Position numbers and translations under genes: made by a program | NCBI GenBank assembly: GCA_949825065.1 | Contig: OX463842.1 | Location: forward strand, 1,743,501-1,807,500 | Length of the DNA stretch: 64,000 nt | Origin: Odontocerum albicorne | Lineage: Eukaryota; Arthropoda; Insecta; Trichoptera; Odontoceridae | Reading direction: 5' to 3' | Part shown: piece after piece, positions 22,214 through 31,965 of the stretch | How positions within the stretch are numbered: the first letter of the stretch is position 1 | Layout: each line of letters starts with the position of its first letter | The notes under the pieces: generated by a model | What the model was told of the DNA's origin: nothing | Databases searched by the model: none | What the model saw: only the letters and a program-made list of their open reading frames with translations

Positions 22214-22400
22214 CATCTGTTCATAGACATGTTTTAAAAAGCGATTGAAAAAACTCTCACTTTCAAGTCAATAATAATGCGTGTCTTAGTTCTGATTTCC
22301 TTTTCCCTTTCATCATCCCTTCCTTTTTTTTTTGATTGATGATATCTCACTTTTATTGTTGTTATTTTTATTTGACAGTTTGATTCCTTGATCTTGCAGG
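22214..22400 (+). repeat. LINE 3' UTR fragment, copy 3 of the 9250/10836 family
   Basis: It reads 'catgttttaaaaagcgattg', then 'ccctttcatcatccctt' and 'gattgatgatatctcactt', collinear with 9465-9590 and 10960-11080. The tail with the SINE-shared block is missing. Confidence 0.55.
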
Positions 22401-22577
22401 AGGGGCAAGTTCTTATGTTATATATGGTGTGTTTTTGATAATTGTAAGCGGAACATTCTGAGATGAACCATTGATTTATCTGAAATTATGAAGAACACCA
22501 GGGGTTGATTCGGGTGGTAAAAACATATAATTAAGTCTCACAATTTATCAAATTCATGAGAGTTTGTGATAAAGATA

Positions 22578-22998
22578 TTAACCTTTCCCTTTCTGTATTA
22601 AAAATATCCGCGCGTTCCGGTGCTGTGTATTCAATACACATATAAAAATGAACGATTTAAAATCGAAAACATAAGAATATTCATAACCAATCGCTTAAAT
22701 TAATTAAATTTGAAGTCAAAAGTGATAATAACTGAAATTTAACGCTGAAAACATGAAAAAAAAACATAGGCCGACGTTCACAAAACGGACGAAGCGACCA
22801 CCTCAAACAAAAGCCAGCGAGCTACTAAAGCGATATAAGCGAGCGAATTGAGATTCTATTCTTGCGTTCCCATATACCAAAGTAGAGTGAGAGTGATACG
22901 TGAATAGCGTCGCTTCCTCACCCATGGTGGTTTTTCAGAATGAATATACCTACGTCACACACTGGCACACGTTTAATTGTATTGGTGAATTTATAGGC
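22578..22998 (-). mobile_element. TTAA-flanked miniature element, copy P3, truncated
   Basis: TTAA at 22578-22581 precedes the family end ('cctttccctttctgt'). Homology to P2 continues through 'gaatagcgtcgcttcctcac' to 'gtattggtgaattta' near 22995, then stops abruptly. The other end and its TTAA are missing. Confidence 0.65.
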
Positions 22999-23477
22999 AT
23001 GTGCTTGTATGTATGTATAGAGAAAAATAAGCTCATTATGAGACGAATTTCTTCCTACGTTTTTTTCCTCAACTACAAATATTTTTTTGTTATATTTAGT
23101 ATTCAACTAAAGTATCTAATCAAAATACAGTATGTTAATAACGGAAAAAATCAATGAGATTGAATTTTCGTGTAAATATATAATACTCATATATTAAGAC
23201 GTCATGCAGAGCCGGGTAATTCTCTTTTGATCCGTCCCTGGCGAATAATTGAGACCCGATCAGATGGGCCCTGTAAGGCCGAGGTGTGACCAGGAGTGTC
23301 TCATTAGCCAACCCAGGCACGGACCGGCCATGCGATGAACTGACCAAGGGACATTATGGGACTAACTGCACTAAACCGAAGTCACTATCGGCGCTGCCCA
23401 CGATCCGAATAATCGTTTCGGAGAATATCAAAATTTTGAGAACCATTTATATTTTAAAATAATAAAAACAATTCTGT
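22999..23477. other. Unassigned, containing a GC-rich island (23170-23430)
   Basis: The island has 'gagccgggtaattctc', 'gatgggccctgtaaggccg' and 'cacggaccggccatgcg'. No frame with motifs was found on either strand. It stands out from the AT-rich surroundings. Confidence 0.4.
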
Positions 23478-23965
23478 AGACGACCTCCGTGGTCTAGTTG
23501 GTAAGACGCCTGTCTCCCAGCCCGGAGGTTGCGGGTTCAAATCCCGTTGGAACCCATATTTTTTTTATATTGTTTATAGTTAAGGCATTAACGTTGTGGA
23601 GGTTTAAAGGCATTGTAATTTATTTTATCAAACACTGTTTATTCCACTTTTTTGTAACGGTATAATCCTACCGGTTTCAAGGCTTTCACCTCATCTTCAG
23701 GGGAGCACAAACAAGACTTGTTTGTGCGTCTTGTTTGTGCTCCCCTGAAGATAAGGTGAAAGCTTTGAAACCGGTAGGGTTATACCGTTACAAAAAAGTG
23801 TTTGATAAAATAAATTACAATTTATTTTTAATGGATTCCAGTCTGGTTTTCACTTAAGACCTCTTTTACATATTTATGGTTGGTTAGAAGAGATTGCTAC
23901 ATTGCAATAAGCTCATCAGGCTGTACTGTATATAACGTAAGTGTAATAATACAACACAATTTGTT
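23478..23965 (+). repeat. tRNA-derived SINE split by a hairpin element
   Basis: The best-preserved tRNA-like head of the window is at 23482-23556 ('gtggtctagttggtaagacg' A box region; 'ttgcgggttcaaatccc' B box). The body resumes at about 23831 ('atggattccagtctgg') and the tail ends near 23960 with 'aatacaacacaat'. The 250 bp between are a hairpin element. Removing it gives the standard SINE order, so the SINE was there first. Confidence 0.8.
23570..23830. mobile_element. Hairpin (foldback) element inserted in a SINE
   Basis: The arms are the same as in the 18.7-19.2 kb cluster: 'aaacactgtttattccac', 'taccggtttcaaggctttca' and their complements, with an apex 'gcacaaacaagacttgtttg'. Minus 23674-23700 contains CTGAAGA, T, GAGGT-GAAA-GCCTT, GAAAC. 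Its left flank 'aggcattaacgttgtggagg' is the family flank. Confidence 0.75.
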
Positions 23966-24059
23966 TTAAAGATAAAATAGATGAAAGTTAACTAGATTTT
24001 ATTAAATGACACCGAAAATTTTGTCCGATCAATTGTATGATATATATTTTTAAAGAAGG

Positions 24060-24215
24060 AAATGTTAAAAGTCAGAGAAATTGAAGGGGCTCTAAGAGAA
24101 GAAGTGTGTACATTGAAGAGGTGAAAGAGGTGTGTTATGATTGAGAAGTCAGGCGCTCACTCTTCTCTGCCTACCCCGACGAGGGAGATGGCGTTATAGT
24201 ATGTATATATGTATC
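24060..24215 (+). repeat. RTE-like LINE 3' relic
   Basis: 'gcgctcactcttctctgcct' followed by 'accccgacgagggagatgg' is the complement of the family's ggtaggcagag block, so this copy points along plus. No continuous frame. Confidence 0.5.
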
Positions 24216-24264
24216 ATCTTTAAATAATTTAAAATTCATTTAGAGGTTTAAAGAATTTATGATT

Positions 24265-24345
24265 TAGACCTCCCTTGAGGAGAGCCTCATCTCTAAATAG
24301 CGCTGTATAAATACTCCTTTTATAATTAGTATAATGATGTTTAAT
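24265..24345 (+). repeat. Dispersed repeat family D, partial copy
   Basis: 'gaggagagcctcatctctaa' then 'gcgctgtataaat' parallels 45110-45150 and 8850-8880. Confidence 0.35.
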
Positions 24346-24373
24346 TATTATTGTTTAATGGTTTAGTTTATAC

Positions 24374-24545
24374 AATGCTTGTTTAAGGTTCGATTCTCGT
24401 TAGTACCAACTTTATTAAAAAGGCTTGGATAACAATTAAAGCTTCGAAACAACTTTTTGGTTGGTTGGAAGTTATTGACACATTACCGACACATGACAGA
24501 TTGTATTGTATAGTATGCAACTAAGGTGTAATAAAATACAATATA
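24374..24545 (+). repeat. Decayed SINE (3' half and end of head)
   Basis: A B-box-like 'aaggttcgattctcg', a damaged body, 'ttggttggttggaagttatt' and a 'taataaaatacaat' tail mark it as an old copy of the main SINE family. Confidence 0.55.
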
Positions 24546-24591
24546 AAGCTATATATAATACTTGAGATCTCTCTAACCACTAAGGTTATGG

Positions 24592-24765
24592 GACGACCTC
24601 CATGGTCACGTTGGCGCTTGTCTTTCAACGCGCAGACTGCGGGTTCGTTTCTCGCTGGAACCCAATTTAAAAAAAAAAACAAGATTCTAGTCTGATTTTT
24701 ACCTCATGTGTCGTTGGTTAGATCATTCAGGTTGGTTGGAAGTGATTTTTATACTGTATACAAAG
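24592..24765 (+). repeat. Decayed SINE
   Basis: 'gacgacctccatggtcacgt' and 'actgcgggttcgtttctcg' are the head, then 'gattctagtctgatttttac' the body and 'gttggttggaagtgatt' the shortened tail. Confidence 0.65.
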
Positions 24766-25279
24766 AATACTTCTATTTTCTGAGTTCCTGTTGTATAACA
24801 TTTAATCTTAAAGATTTTCTGTAAAATTACGGCTCGTTTAAATTTAAGTACTCGTATTTTGTAAACTTGTTTTTCTTAAAATAAACTTGCGATCGCATAT
24901 AGTATTAATTCTGTGAGCGACCCTCATTTGGAGAAGCACAGATAGGAGCTTGGTCACCCATTCGCGTGTCCCTTGCCCCCAAATAAAGATGTAGAGTTAA
25001 TTATTTGTTTCCCCAGCATCTCGCCTTATCTCCGGCACACTCGGATTGTCTCTCACGGGCTACACCCCATCCAACTGGCGATTGTATCCCATACAGTCGG
25101 CTCAATCGGGAGAGGAATAAACTTACGGATAACATATATTGTTTTAATTCGTTATTTAACTTTCAATAAGATATCAGATGAAAAATATGCTATGTGGTAA
25201 ATTAGAGCACAGTTTTGTTTCTTTTCAAACCAAATATATTTAATTTAAAATATTTAAAAAAATCTCATAAAAGAACTGT
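24766..25279. other. Unassigned; GC-richer block at 24900-25140
   Basis: It contains 'catctcgccttatctccgg' and 'cacgggctacaccccatcc'. A 75-codon frame at 24973 has no motif I recognise. It may be the 3' part of an unidentified retroelement. Confidence 0.3.
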
Positions 25280-25562
25280 GGTTTGGATTTTCGTTACCAT
25301 CACACCATGTCTCTATTGGGGTAGGCAGATAGAGTAAATCTTCTTCTAATTCCATTCTGACACTCATCATTAATTTTTGCCACATCCATACACTTTGTCA
25401 TCCATAATCTCTTATTATTATAAAACCTTTCATTCATCCCTCTCTTAGAATTTGATTCATTTGGTCTTGCTACGTTTTTTAAGTCTTTTCAAACTAATCG
25501 TGATTCTATACTACTGGTTTTGATTATTTTTTGTAAAACTTGCATCATTCGTTCTTTCTACA
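25280..25562 (-). repeat. RTE-like LINE 3' relic
   Basis: 'catcacaccatgtctctatt' then 'ggggtaggcagatagag' is the family block. The minus-strand RT frame upstream is too decayed to read. Confidence 0.55.
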
Positions 25563-25574
25563 TGGAATAACTAC

Positions 25575-25825
25575 AGGTGTGGGCTGTGGGCTGAAAAACA
25601 GGGTGTGGGCTGAAAAACATCTGGTGTCCCTGTGGCTGGGTTCGCCCTATTTTGGTGGGGTGTATCTTGGCCGAGGGGATGCTATTAGATGAGCCCAGAC
25701 CTTTTGATAACTTCTGTATTTTATGTATTATCTGCAATTTATGTGTTTTAGAAGTGTTATTTAAATATAATCTGTACATACTATGTTGCTATCAATAAAC
25801 CTATTATTTATTTTATTTATTTATT
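25575..25825 (+). repeat. LINE 3' UTR, copy 2 of the 4630/49467 family
   Basis: 'gtgtgggctgaaaaacatct', 'ctgggttcgccctatttt', 'gatgagcccagacctttt', 'actatgttgctatcaataaa' and an AT-rich tail are collinear with 49467-49690. The opening 'gtgtgggctgaaaaac' is locally doubled (25580 and 25600). Confidence 0.65.
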
Positions 25826-25939
25826 TATATAATATTCCTTCCTTCCTCTTAAGCATTCCTTCTTCATGCCCTCATTTCTTATTTCATCATTCATATATTG
25901 ATTTTTGCAATAAATACGAGTATATATTTTTTTTAAATA

Positions 25940-26165
25940 ATAATGTGAATGGAAGGCGTGATAGACAACGACTAAGTAAAATATGATTGGATCAAGTGAG
26001 TGATGTACTAAAAATAGAAAAGTGTAGAAAATCATAAAAAATCGTATGAGAATGTGTATGGATGAGAAAGAGGAGAATAATGTATGTCGAGATAGCAAAG
26101 TCTAGCACTCTGTTATCTCTGCTTAGTCCGAAAAAAAGATGGCGTGATTTTTTGCATGTAACAAT
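25940..26165 (+). repeat. RTE-like LINE 3' relic
   Basis: On plus: 'aatggaaggcgtgatagac', 'gattggatcaagtgagtg', 'gtgtatggatgagaaagag' and 'ctgttatctctgcttagtcc', the complement of the 56640-57040 arrangement. The RT frame is destroyed. Confidence 0.5.
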
Positions 26166-26495
26166 ATTATATACATTTTTCTTAACTATTTTTCATAAAC
26201 CCGTTTTTATTTTATTATAGTTTATGTTCTAAAATAATCCCTTTACAAATTAACAAACAATTTAATCCAGAAGGATAAAAAAAAACAACATTAGTCTTAA
26301 TTTAAATAATATAGCAATATACTCATATATTGATTCTGAAAATGTATCAATTTAGTTTTGAACAGTATTTTACTATAGTTTGAATTAAACATCAGAAAAC
26401 ACTAAAGTTGGTAACAACTTCTCGATATCGAATTACTTGAGATAGCAAAATTAAATAGCAATCCAAATAAAATAACACGCACTGCTGTGATATCT
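26166..26495. other. AT-rich stretch, nothing recognised
   Basis: No coding or repeat signature. Confidence 0.5.
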
Positions 26496-26588
26496 TACTT
26501 AAAGCACAATAACACGGCCATGTAAGATGATGCAGGTCCAGCATCCACCAAACGAGAGCAGTTGCGGCCACTTACAATATCTTCCCGC

Positions 26589-26645
26589 AGTGAGAGGAAC
26601 TTGGCAGAGGCATTTGGGTAGAAGACGGCGCGGGCGTGGGCCACT
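26589..26645 (-). CDS. Candidate exon-like ORF segment, unassigned
   Basis: A minus-strand frame reads AHARAVFYPNASAKFLSLRE with strongly C/G-ending codons, then GATATT followed by a consensus donor GTAAGT at about 26588-26583. The surrounding sequence is AT-rich. No convincing acceptor is seen; the nearest upstream AG is 'cgatag' at about 26647. I do not recognise the protein. A retroelement piece is an alternative. Other frames through the same stretch are also open, which weakens the case. Confidence 0.2.
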
Positions 26646-26739
26646 ATCGATACGGCTCAAACCCAGGGCCGGTATGATGATATAAATGAACACGAATGAC
26701 ATTTACGCTACTATTTTGACCTCTAATAAGGTCATCTTC

Positions 26740-27150
26740 TTTAGAATAACAATTTGCTGGAACAAATTGAGAGAAACGACGGGGCTATGTGCTACAGAAG
26801 ACTACCAATAAAACTTAAGAGCTAGTTCTACAATACAAGACAGTGATCAGACCCGCTATACTACATGGAGCAGAGAATTGGTGTTTAAAGAAAAAAGGAG
26901 AACAACTGGATTGTGTCATGGAGATGCGTATGCTTCGGTGGCTGAGTGCCAATATATTGGATAAGTTCGAAATGAACGAATTCGCTGAACAATTAATATG
27001 CTTGCGTGCAATAGCGGGATAAAGGGTCTACGCTAAACACCATGAATTGGAAACTCCCAAATAGACGAAGAAGGAGATCTAAGAAGAGCCTTTATAAGAA
27101 AGTGGAGGAGGGCATGATGATAGTCGAACAATAAGGTAAGGAAAAAGAAG
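26740..27150 (+). pseudogene. LINE reverse transcriptase C-terminal relic
   Basis: Plus-strand pieces read AMCYRRLPIKLKS, a stop, then KTVIRPAILHGAENWCLKKK and VMEMRMLRWLSA, the region after the polymerase box that in intact relatives reads KT.VRPA.LYGAE.W.(L)KK and EMRMLRW. The later frames (IDEEGDLRRAFIRKW-like) are fragmentary. It has stops and frameshifts throughout. Confidence 0.75.
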
Positions 27151-27289
27151 AAATATAAGTAAGACCACTTTCTTCACATTCACGAGTTTCATAAAATATA
27201 TGAACAGCTTTCCTTCTTCTTATATGGCTTACATATATAGTCATTGTCGAGGCTACCCTCACTTTTTCAACAGAGTACTAGTTTTTTAA

Positions 27290-27447
27290 ATGACTTATTT
27301 ACTTATTATAAGTTTGTAAGAACTAATAAATCGCCAAAACTGCCTATTTACTTATTATAAGTTTGTAAGAACTAATAAATTGCCAAAACTGCCTATTTAC
27401 TTATTATAAGTTTGTAAGAACTAATAAATTGCCAAACTGCCGATTAG
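27290..27447 (+). repeat. Tandem repeat, ~48-49 bp unit, three copies
   Basis: 'gtttgtaagaactaataaat' starts at about 27310, 27360 and 27409, each followed by 'gccaaaactgcc'-type sequence and 'tatttacttattataa'. Confidence 0.85.
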
Positions 27448-27461
27448 TTTTTCGGCAGTGA

Positions 27462-27695
27462 TTCCTGTATTGTATTATTTAATTGTATTACATTTTCTTT
27501 GTATAAAGTACAACTTGGCGAGCTTATTGCCATGTAGCAATATCTTCCAACCAATCAGAAATATGTTAAAGAGGCCTTAAGTGAAATCCGGACTGGAATC
27601 CTTTTTGAAAATATCTGGGTTCAAGCGGGATTTGAACCCACTACCTCCAGGCTGGGATATAGACGTCTTACCAATTAGGTCATAGAGGTTCTTGC
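27462..27695 (-). repeat. tRNA-derived SINE, full length
   Basis: Read on minus: head 27695-27625 with 'gcgggatttgaaccc' complementing the B box, body 'ggattccagtccgg', tail 'gattggttggaagatattgc' and 'aagctcgccaagttgtactt'. Simple 'taatacaat' repeats lie at the end. Little internal loss. Confidence 0.82.
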
Positions 27696-28236
27696 TACGT
27701 CAAAAAGATATATGATATTTATAAAAGAGTTAAAACAAAACCTATAAAGAAATTAGCAAAGTTCATTTTATGTCATGGTCATTATTGATGAGTCAAAACA
27801 GAAGTTTTCTTTTGCGAACAATAATTGATTCACGTCCAAATCTGTCAAAATCCATCAATATTGTGGCGCTCGTTGGATTTTTTATTCACCGTGCTCTCTA
27901 AAGTTTGTTATAAGGGAAGCCGGCAGAGAAGGACTCATTAAGATATTATTGCAGGCTAGAATGAAACGGTCAACCGTTTTGGCGTACCTGTTGACCATTT
28001 TACATGTTTTTTTGTTAAAAAGAGTATGATAGCTTTTATTCGAACTTGTAATCAATATACCTAGAAAAAGGTGTCGTTCCAAACGAAAGATTCTATGTTT
28101 AGACGCGGGTGGGGTTGAATAGAAAAAGTCGATCAATCAGAGTTCCACTTGTAGTGGCGTCAGTGCAATGGTAGGAAAGGGGTGAAAAACGGTCCATTAA
28201 AAAGCTCAACAGAAACTAGCTCATTTGCTCTAGGAT
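27696..28236. other. Unassigned, non-repetitive-looking stretch
   Basis: No repeat family of this window is seen here. An 84-codon minus frame (27882-28136) has no recognisable motif. Together with the next entry this may be part of a host gene's intron or UTR. Confidence 0.3.
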
Positions 28237-28365
28237 CTAATTCAGAAACGGACGTATCTCTCGTAACCTAGCGTTTACCGGAGACTGACGTCTCATGCTT
28301 GCCTGCAACACAGCCTCCCTTTTTCTGGCATACTGAACGACCAGTGTCGCCATCATATAACTCAC

Positions 28366-28446
28366 CATCGCGACGTCAAGGACAACAAGAACCTGCGCAT
28401 GGGAATAGAACTGCCCCAACTTGAAGTTCTCCAGTCTGCCGCGCAG
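28366..28446 (-). CDS. Candidate internal exon of an unidentified host gene
   Basis: On minus, a pyrimidine-containing tract ends in 'tgtcttcaatttcag' (acceptor AG at 28448-28447). An 81-nt open segment, LRGRLENFKLGQFYSHAQVL then VVLDVAM, follows, and ATG is directly followed by the strong donor GTGAGT. Both splice sites match consensus and length is a multiple of three, so phase is kept. Codons favour C/G at the third position, unlike flanking DNA. If the donor is not used the frame stays open to a stop near 28238, giving a hydrophobic stretch then a basic tail (ARKREAVLQASMRRQS). I do not recognise the family. Confidence 0.35.
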
Positions 28447-28615
28447 CTGAAATTGAAGACAGGTTCACCAGATGCTTCATTGCATCAATGATCTAAGTTC
28501 TAGACGTCATCGTACATGTTATTCATTCTTGGAACCCTTATAATAATTAATTGACAATTTATACAACGCCGTTTAAAGAGCAAACTCTCTTCAAAGGTGT
28601 TCCAAGTTGCCAAGC

Positions 28616-28853
28616 TAGGCGGTAAGTAATACACATCGGGCCTAACAAAGAGACTATCGGTCATAATCGGCTAACTTCGACTTTGTAGAGCGTCGTCTCT
28701 GTCATTCATACACGTGTCTATCGCGATTTGTCAGTAGTTGTCAAGCGTTCTAGGGTGTGGTCGCTCTGTGAGATGACGCTCTACAAAGATTACGTGAGAT
28801 TACGGCTGACAGTCTCTTTCTTAAGTTCGATGTGTATTACTTACCGCCGGGTA
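28616..28853. mobile_element. Foldback MITE, copy 1
   Basis: Arms of about 95-100 bp in inverted orientation: 'ggcggtaagtaatacacatc' at 28618, 'aaagagactatcggtcat', 'tttgtagagcgtcgtctc', then the reciprocal sequences ending 'gtgtattacttaccgcc' at 28847. No coding capacity. Copy 2 is at 52783-53018. The target duplication is not clear. Confidence 0.78.
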
Positions 28854-29059
28854 TGGTACATGAGTTTATTGTGAGAGTTGTGGCACGTCATGCCACAGTG
28901 CTGGATCAAATGACACACGGGAGTAGACGACTGGAACACAGTACAGCATGCTCGATGCCAGTAAATATAAGTTTATAAGACGGAAATAGGTCATGGAATG
29001 AAAAGTTGTATGGATATCATAACGCCATATTCCTTTTGGGGTAAGTAAAGAAAACAGAT
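28854..29059. other. Unassigned spacer
   Basis: Nothing supported. Confidence 0.4.
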
Positions 29060-29335
29060 TTCTCATGCCTTTTTATCTATCATATGTTTGCATCTTTCGC
29101 CTTGTTTCGAAGCTACCGCTGTTTCGAAGGCACCTCGAGAAACGCGGTATCCGTAACCGCTGCTTATCTGACCAAATTCTTGCGCCGGCCTTCGACTGCA
29201 TCGAAAGGTCTGGCGGAATGGCCAGTGTTAATGGTGTTTCCTCATGGTCACGTCTTAATCCGTCCTCACCTGCGCTGCGCCTGCGCACACGTCACGTGGG
29301 ACGCTCTTTATTTACACTTCTTTCAAAATACATAC
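29060..29335. other. CpG-rich island, unassigned
   Basis: Frames are open on both strands (29084-29338 plus; 29073-29288 minus) without recognisable motifs. The 3' part contains 'gcgctgcgcctgcgcacac' and 'cacgtcacgtggga', which include an NRF1-like and a CACGTG E-box word. It could be an exon, a retroelement piece, or promoter-like DNA near the candidate exon at 28366. Confidence 0.25.
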
Positions 29336-29579
29336 TAAAAAACCCAATGATCTTAATTGACTTGACACAGCAGTGTGTTTATAAAATAATATTTATCCTG
29401 TCACATTGGTCATTGATTATACTGGTACGTACAGACTCTTGACTCTTATGTTTAAAGTTATTAGCGTTTTTATGTTTTTCCATGGTACATTTCAACATAT
29501 CTAAACCACTGATTTCAACTTACACAAGTGTCAAGACTAACGAGTGAGCAACAATATAGCATATGATTATTGTTACCAG
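29336..29579. other. AT-rich spacer
   Basis: Nothing recognised. Confidence 0.4.
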
Positions 29580-29676
29580 ATGATTTTTTTTTGTTACCAT
29601 CGAGAATCGAACCCGAGACCCACAGGAGGATGTCAAATATTCTTACCAACTAGGCAACATAGGTCGTCGGTTTTGT
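29580..29676 (-). repeat. SINE head (tRNA-like part only)
   Basis: On minus the A-box region 'gttgcctagttggtaagaat' and B-box region 'gggttcgattctcg' are clear; no body or tail follows. A diverged copy of the main SINE family or an independent tRNA relic. Confidence 0.5.
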
Positions 29677-29794
29677 TGATTTAATGGCTTACATATTCAA
29701 CGCAGAGTTACTTCAACTCATGTTAATTTGTTGGTTGAAGAAATGGATTTTTAAAATGAATAATTTCGGGGCTTTTGTGGGGGTTTTGGGATGT

Positions 29795-30425
29795 TTAACC
29801 CATCCTTCCCTGTGATGTGTAACTAGTACACATTGCTTCTAAAAACTTTAATATCATTATAAATATAATAAATACTGGGTTCAGATTTTAGATATTCCTC
29901 CGTAATACATTTACGCATTGAATGAAAAAGTAATATTAATAATGATTAGCAGTTATCGGCCACATCAGAGATACTTTGTGAAAAGCGGGAATAAATTCAC
30001 CAATACAATCAAACGTGTCGCAGTGTGTGACGTAGGTATATTCATTCTAAAAAACCGCTATGGGTGAGGAAGCGACGCTATTCACGTCTCACTCTCACTA
30101 TACTTCGGTATATGGGAACGCAAGAAATAGAATCTCATTTCACTCGCTTATCTCGCTTCAGTAGCTCTCGGGCATCCATTTGAGGTGGTCTCTTCGCCCG
30201 TTTTGTGAACGTCGGCCGATGTTTTTTTTTCATGTTTTCAGCAATTAAATTAAAATTTTTATCACTTTTGACTTCAAATTTCATTAATTTAAGCGATTGG
30301 ATATGAATATTCTCATTTTTCTGATTTTAAATCGCTCATTTTTACATGCGTATTGATGTACTCGTATATTGAATACACAGCACCGGAACGCGCGGATTTT
30401 TTTAGCACCGGAAGGGAAAGGTTAA
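29795..30425 (+). mobile_element. TTAA-flanked miniature element, copy P4
   Basis: TTAA at 29795-29798 and 30422-30425 bounds a 631-bp copy, the same length as P2. Ends: 'cccatccttccctgtgatg' and, on the complement, 'cctttcccttccggtgct'. At 30359 it reads TACTCGTA where siblings have TG or TA followed directly by 'tattg'. A good reference copy of the family. Confidence 0.8.
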
Positions 30426-31599
30426 TCATGTTGAATCATTGAAACTACAACAAATCAACACGTACGATGAATTACTTTGAATATTGCACTAGCAAAGGCT
30501 TAAATTAGTGATGAAAGGCATTGATAGGATAAAAGAGAACGATTGCAACATGAAACCGAATTGTTTTAATTATAAACAAAGATTATATTAACACCACAAG
30601 CTCATCAGCAATTGTTTCGTATGCACAATTGAATGTATTTATACAAAATGGGCTCAGTCCACAATTTACTTGTTTTGATATACTCTTTATAAAAATCATC
30701 TTTTTTATGTTCTTGTACGTGAAAAATGTAACTATGAAGAACACATTTTAATGACTTGATATTTTCACATACTCTCGATTAAGACATAATTTTTTTTAAT
30801 AGACAATCGACCCATACAAAGATAATTTGTGACACCGCATCAACGCCTAAAATAAAATTTTAAAAAAATCGATGTAATAAATTAAATGTATTAATTATAT
30901 TATATTGACTCATATAATTGCAAAATGACTCGAATTTGATGACACAAACCATTCTAGTTTGAGTGGATTGCCTTTAAAAAAAATACAAAAAATACAGTTT
31001 TAGACGATGTTTTTTTTTCAATGTTATCAACTGATTACACTTCAAAAAGAAAGTTAACTATTGAGCTATAAGTGAAAAAAGTTTTCGAACAAATGGAATA
31101 TTTTTTGGCCGAGGTCACAATATGGAATTCATGTTACTTTTTTTATTTTTTATTTTATTTAATTAACCAAAGTCTTTTATAAACAAATGAACATATGACA
31201 AGTTATACAAGTACCTAAAATTATTGACAAAAAACTGTATCTTAAACTAACATAGAGATACAAAAAGCAGATGTAATAATAAATTCCAAAGTCATTGTTT
31301 AAAGTTATTTAATATGTACGAGTATATGTATATTTAAGTTAAATATATGTTTGTATACAAAAAAATTTTATTTATTTATTTATTTTTTATTACGCATGAC
31401 AAGAAATATACAAAATTTGCGAAACAACAAAAGTTAATTTGATTTGGACATACAATTTTAATGGATCTGGGTTTGTTGCCTTTCATTTGTCGTATCCCCA
31501 GTAAACTAGACTTTTGCCTATATCTCACTGAGGATATTTAGCATGAAAAAATAAATCGATACTTCTTCCCAATTTTTGATTTTTGATTACACAAAAACA
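30426..31599. other. AT-rich desert
   Basis: Long AT-rich stretch. The only hint is the 30925-30985 block shared with 15870-15930. No genes seen. Confidence 0.5.
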
Positions 31600-31965
31600 A
31601 AACCCCGTTGCACGCTCTCATCAACCTGACAAACAGTGACACTCAACTACAACTGGAAACATCTTGCGAAATTCAACTCCTCACACATCATCACTCCAGA
31701 AAGACCAAAAATATTCATCCCACAATATACCGCACACAATCATAAGAATAAAAATTAAAATTAAAATTAAAACCAAAATACACAGAAACACAAATACAAA
31801 AACAACCAAAATTAAAACAACAAGAAGAAGAAACCCACACTCACGAGCTCACACAAATCTTTTCCACTCGTCATTCATCCTAAAAGCCCAAGTACTACAT
31901 ATTACCAAACTTCACCAAGCAGACTTACGTAATTGTGGAAGACTTATTTTATAGTGGTAAAGAAC
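31600..31965 (+). other. Pyrimidine/purine-skewed segment with open frame
   Basis: C and A dominate the plus strand. A 96-codon frame (31664-31954) is rich in Lys/Ile/Thr because of 'ataaaaattaaaattaaaat' runs. The composition explains the frame; a low-complexity origin is likelier than a gene. Confidence 0.3.

Noticed and set aside
23482..23556. Possible functional tRNA gene
   Set aside because: A and B boxes are present but there is no proper acceptor stem, and a SINE body follows; it is the head of a SINE.
25817..26098. 93-codon minus-strand frame
   Set aside because: Antisense reading of an RTE-like LINE 3' relic and AT-rich flank.
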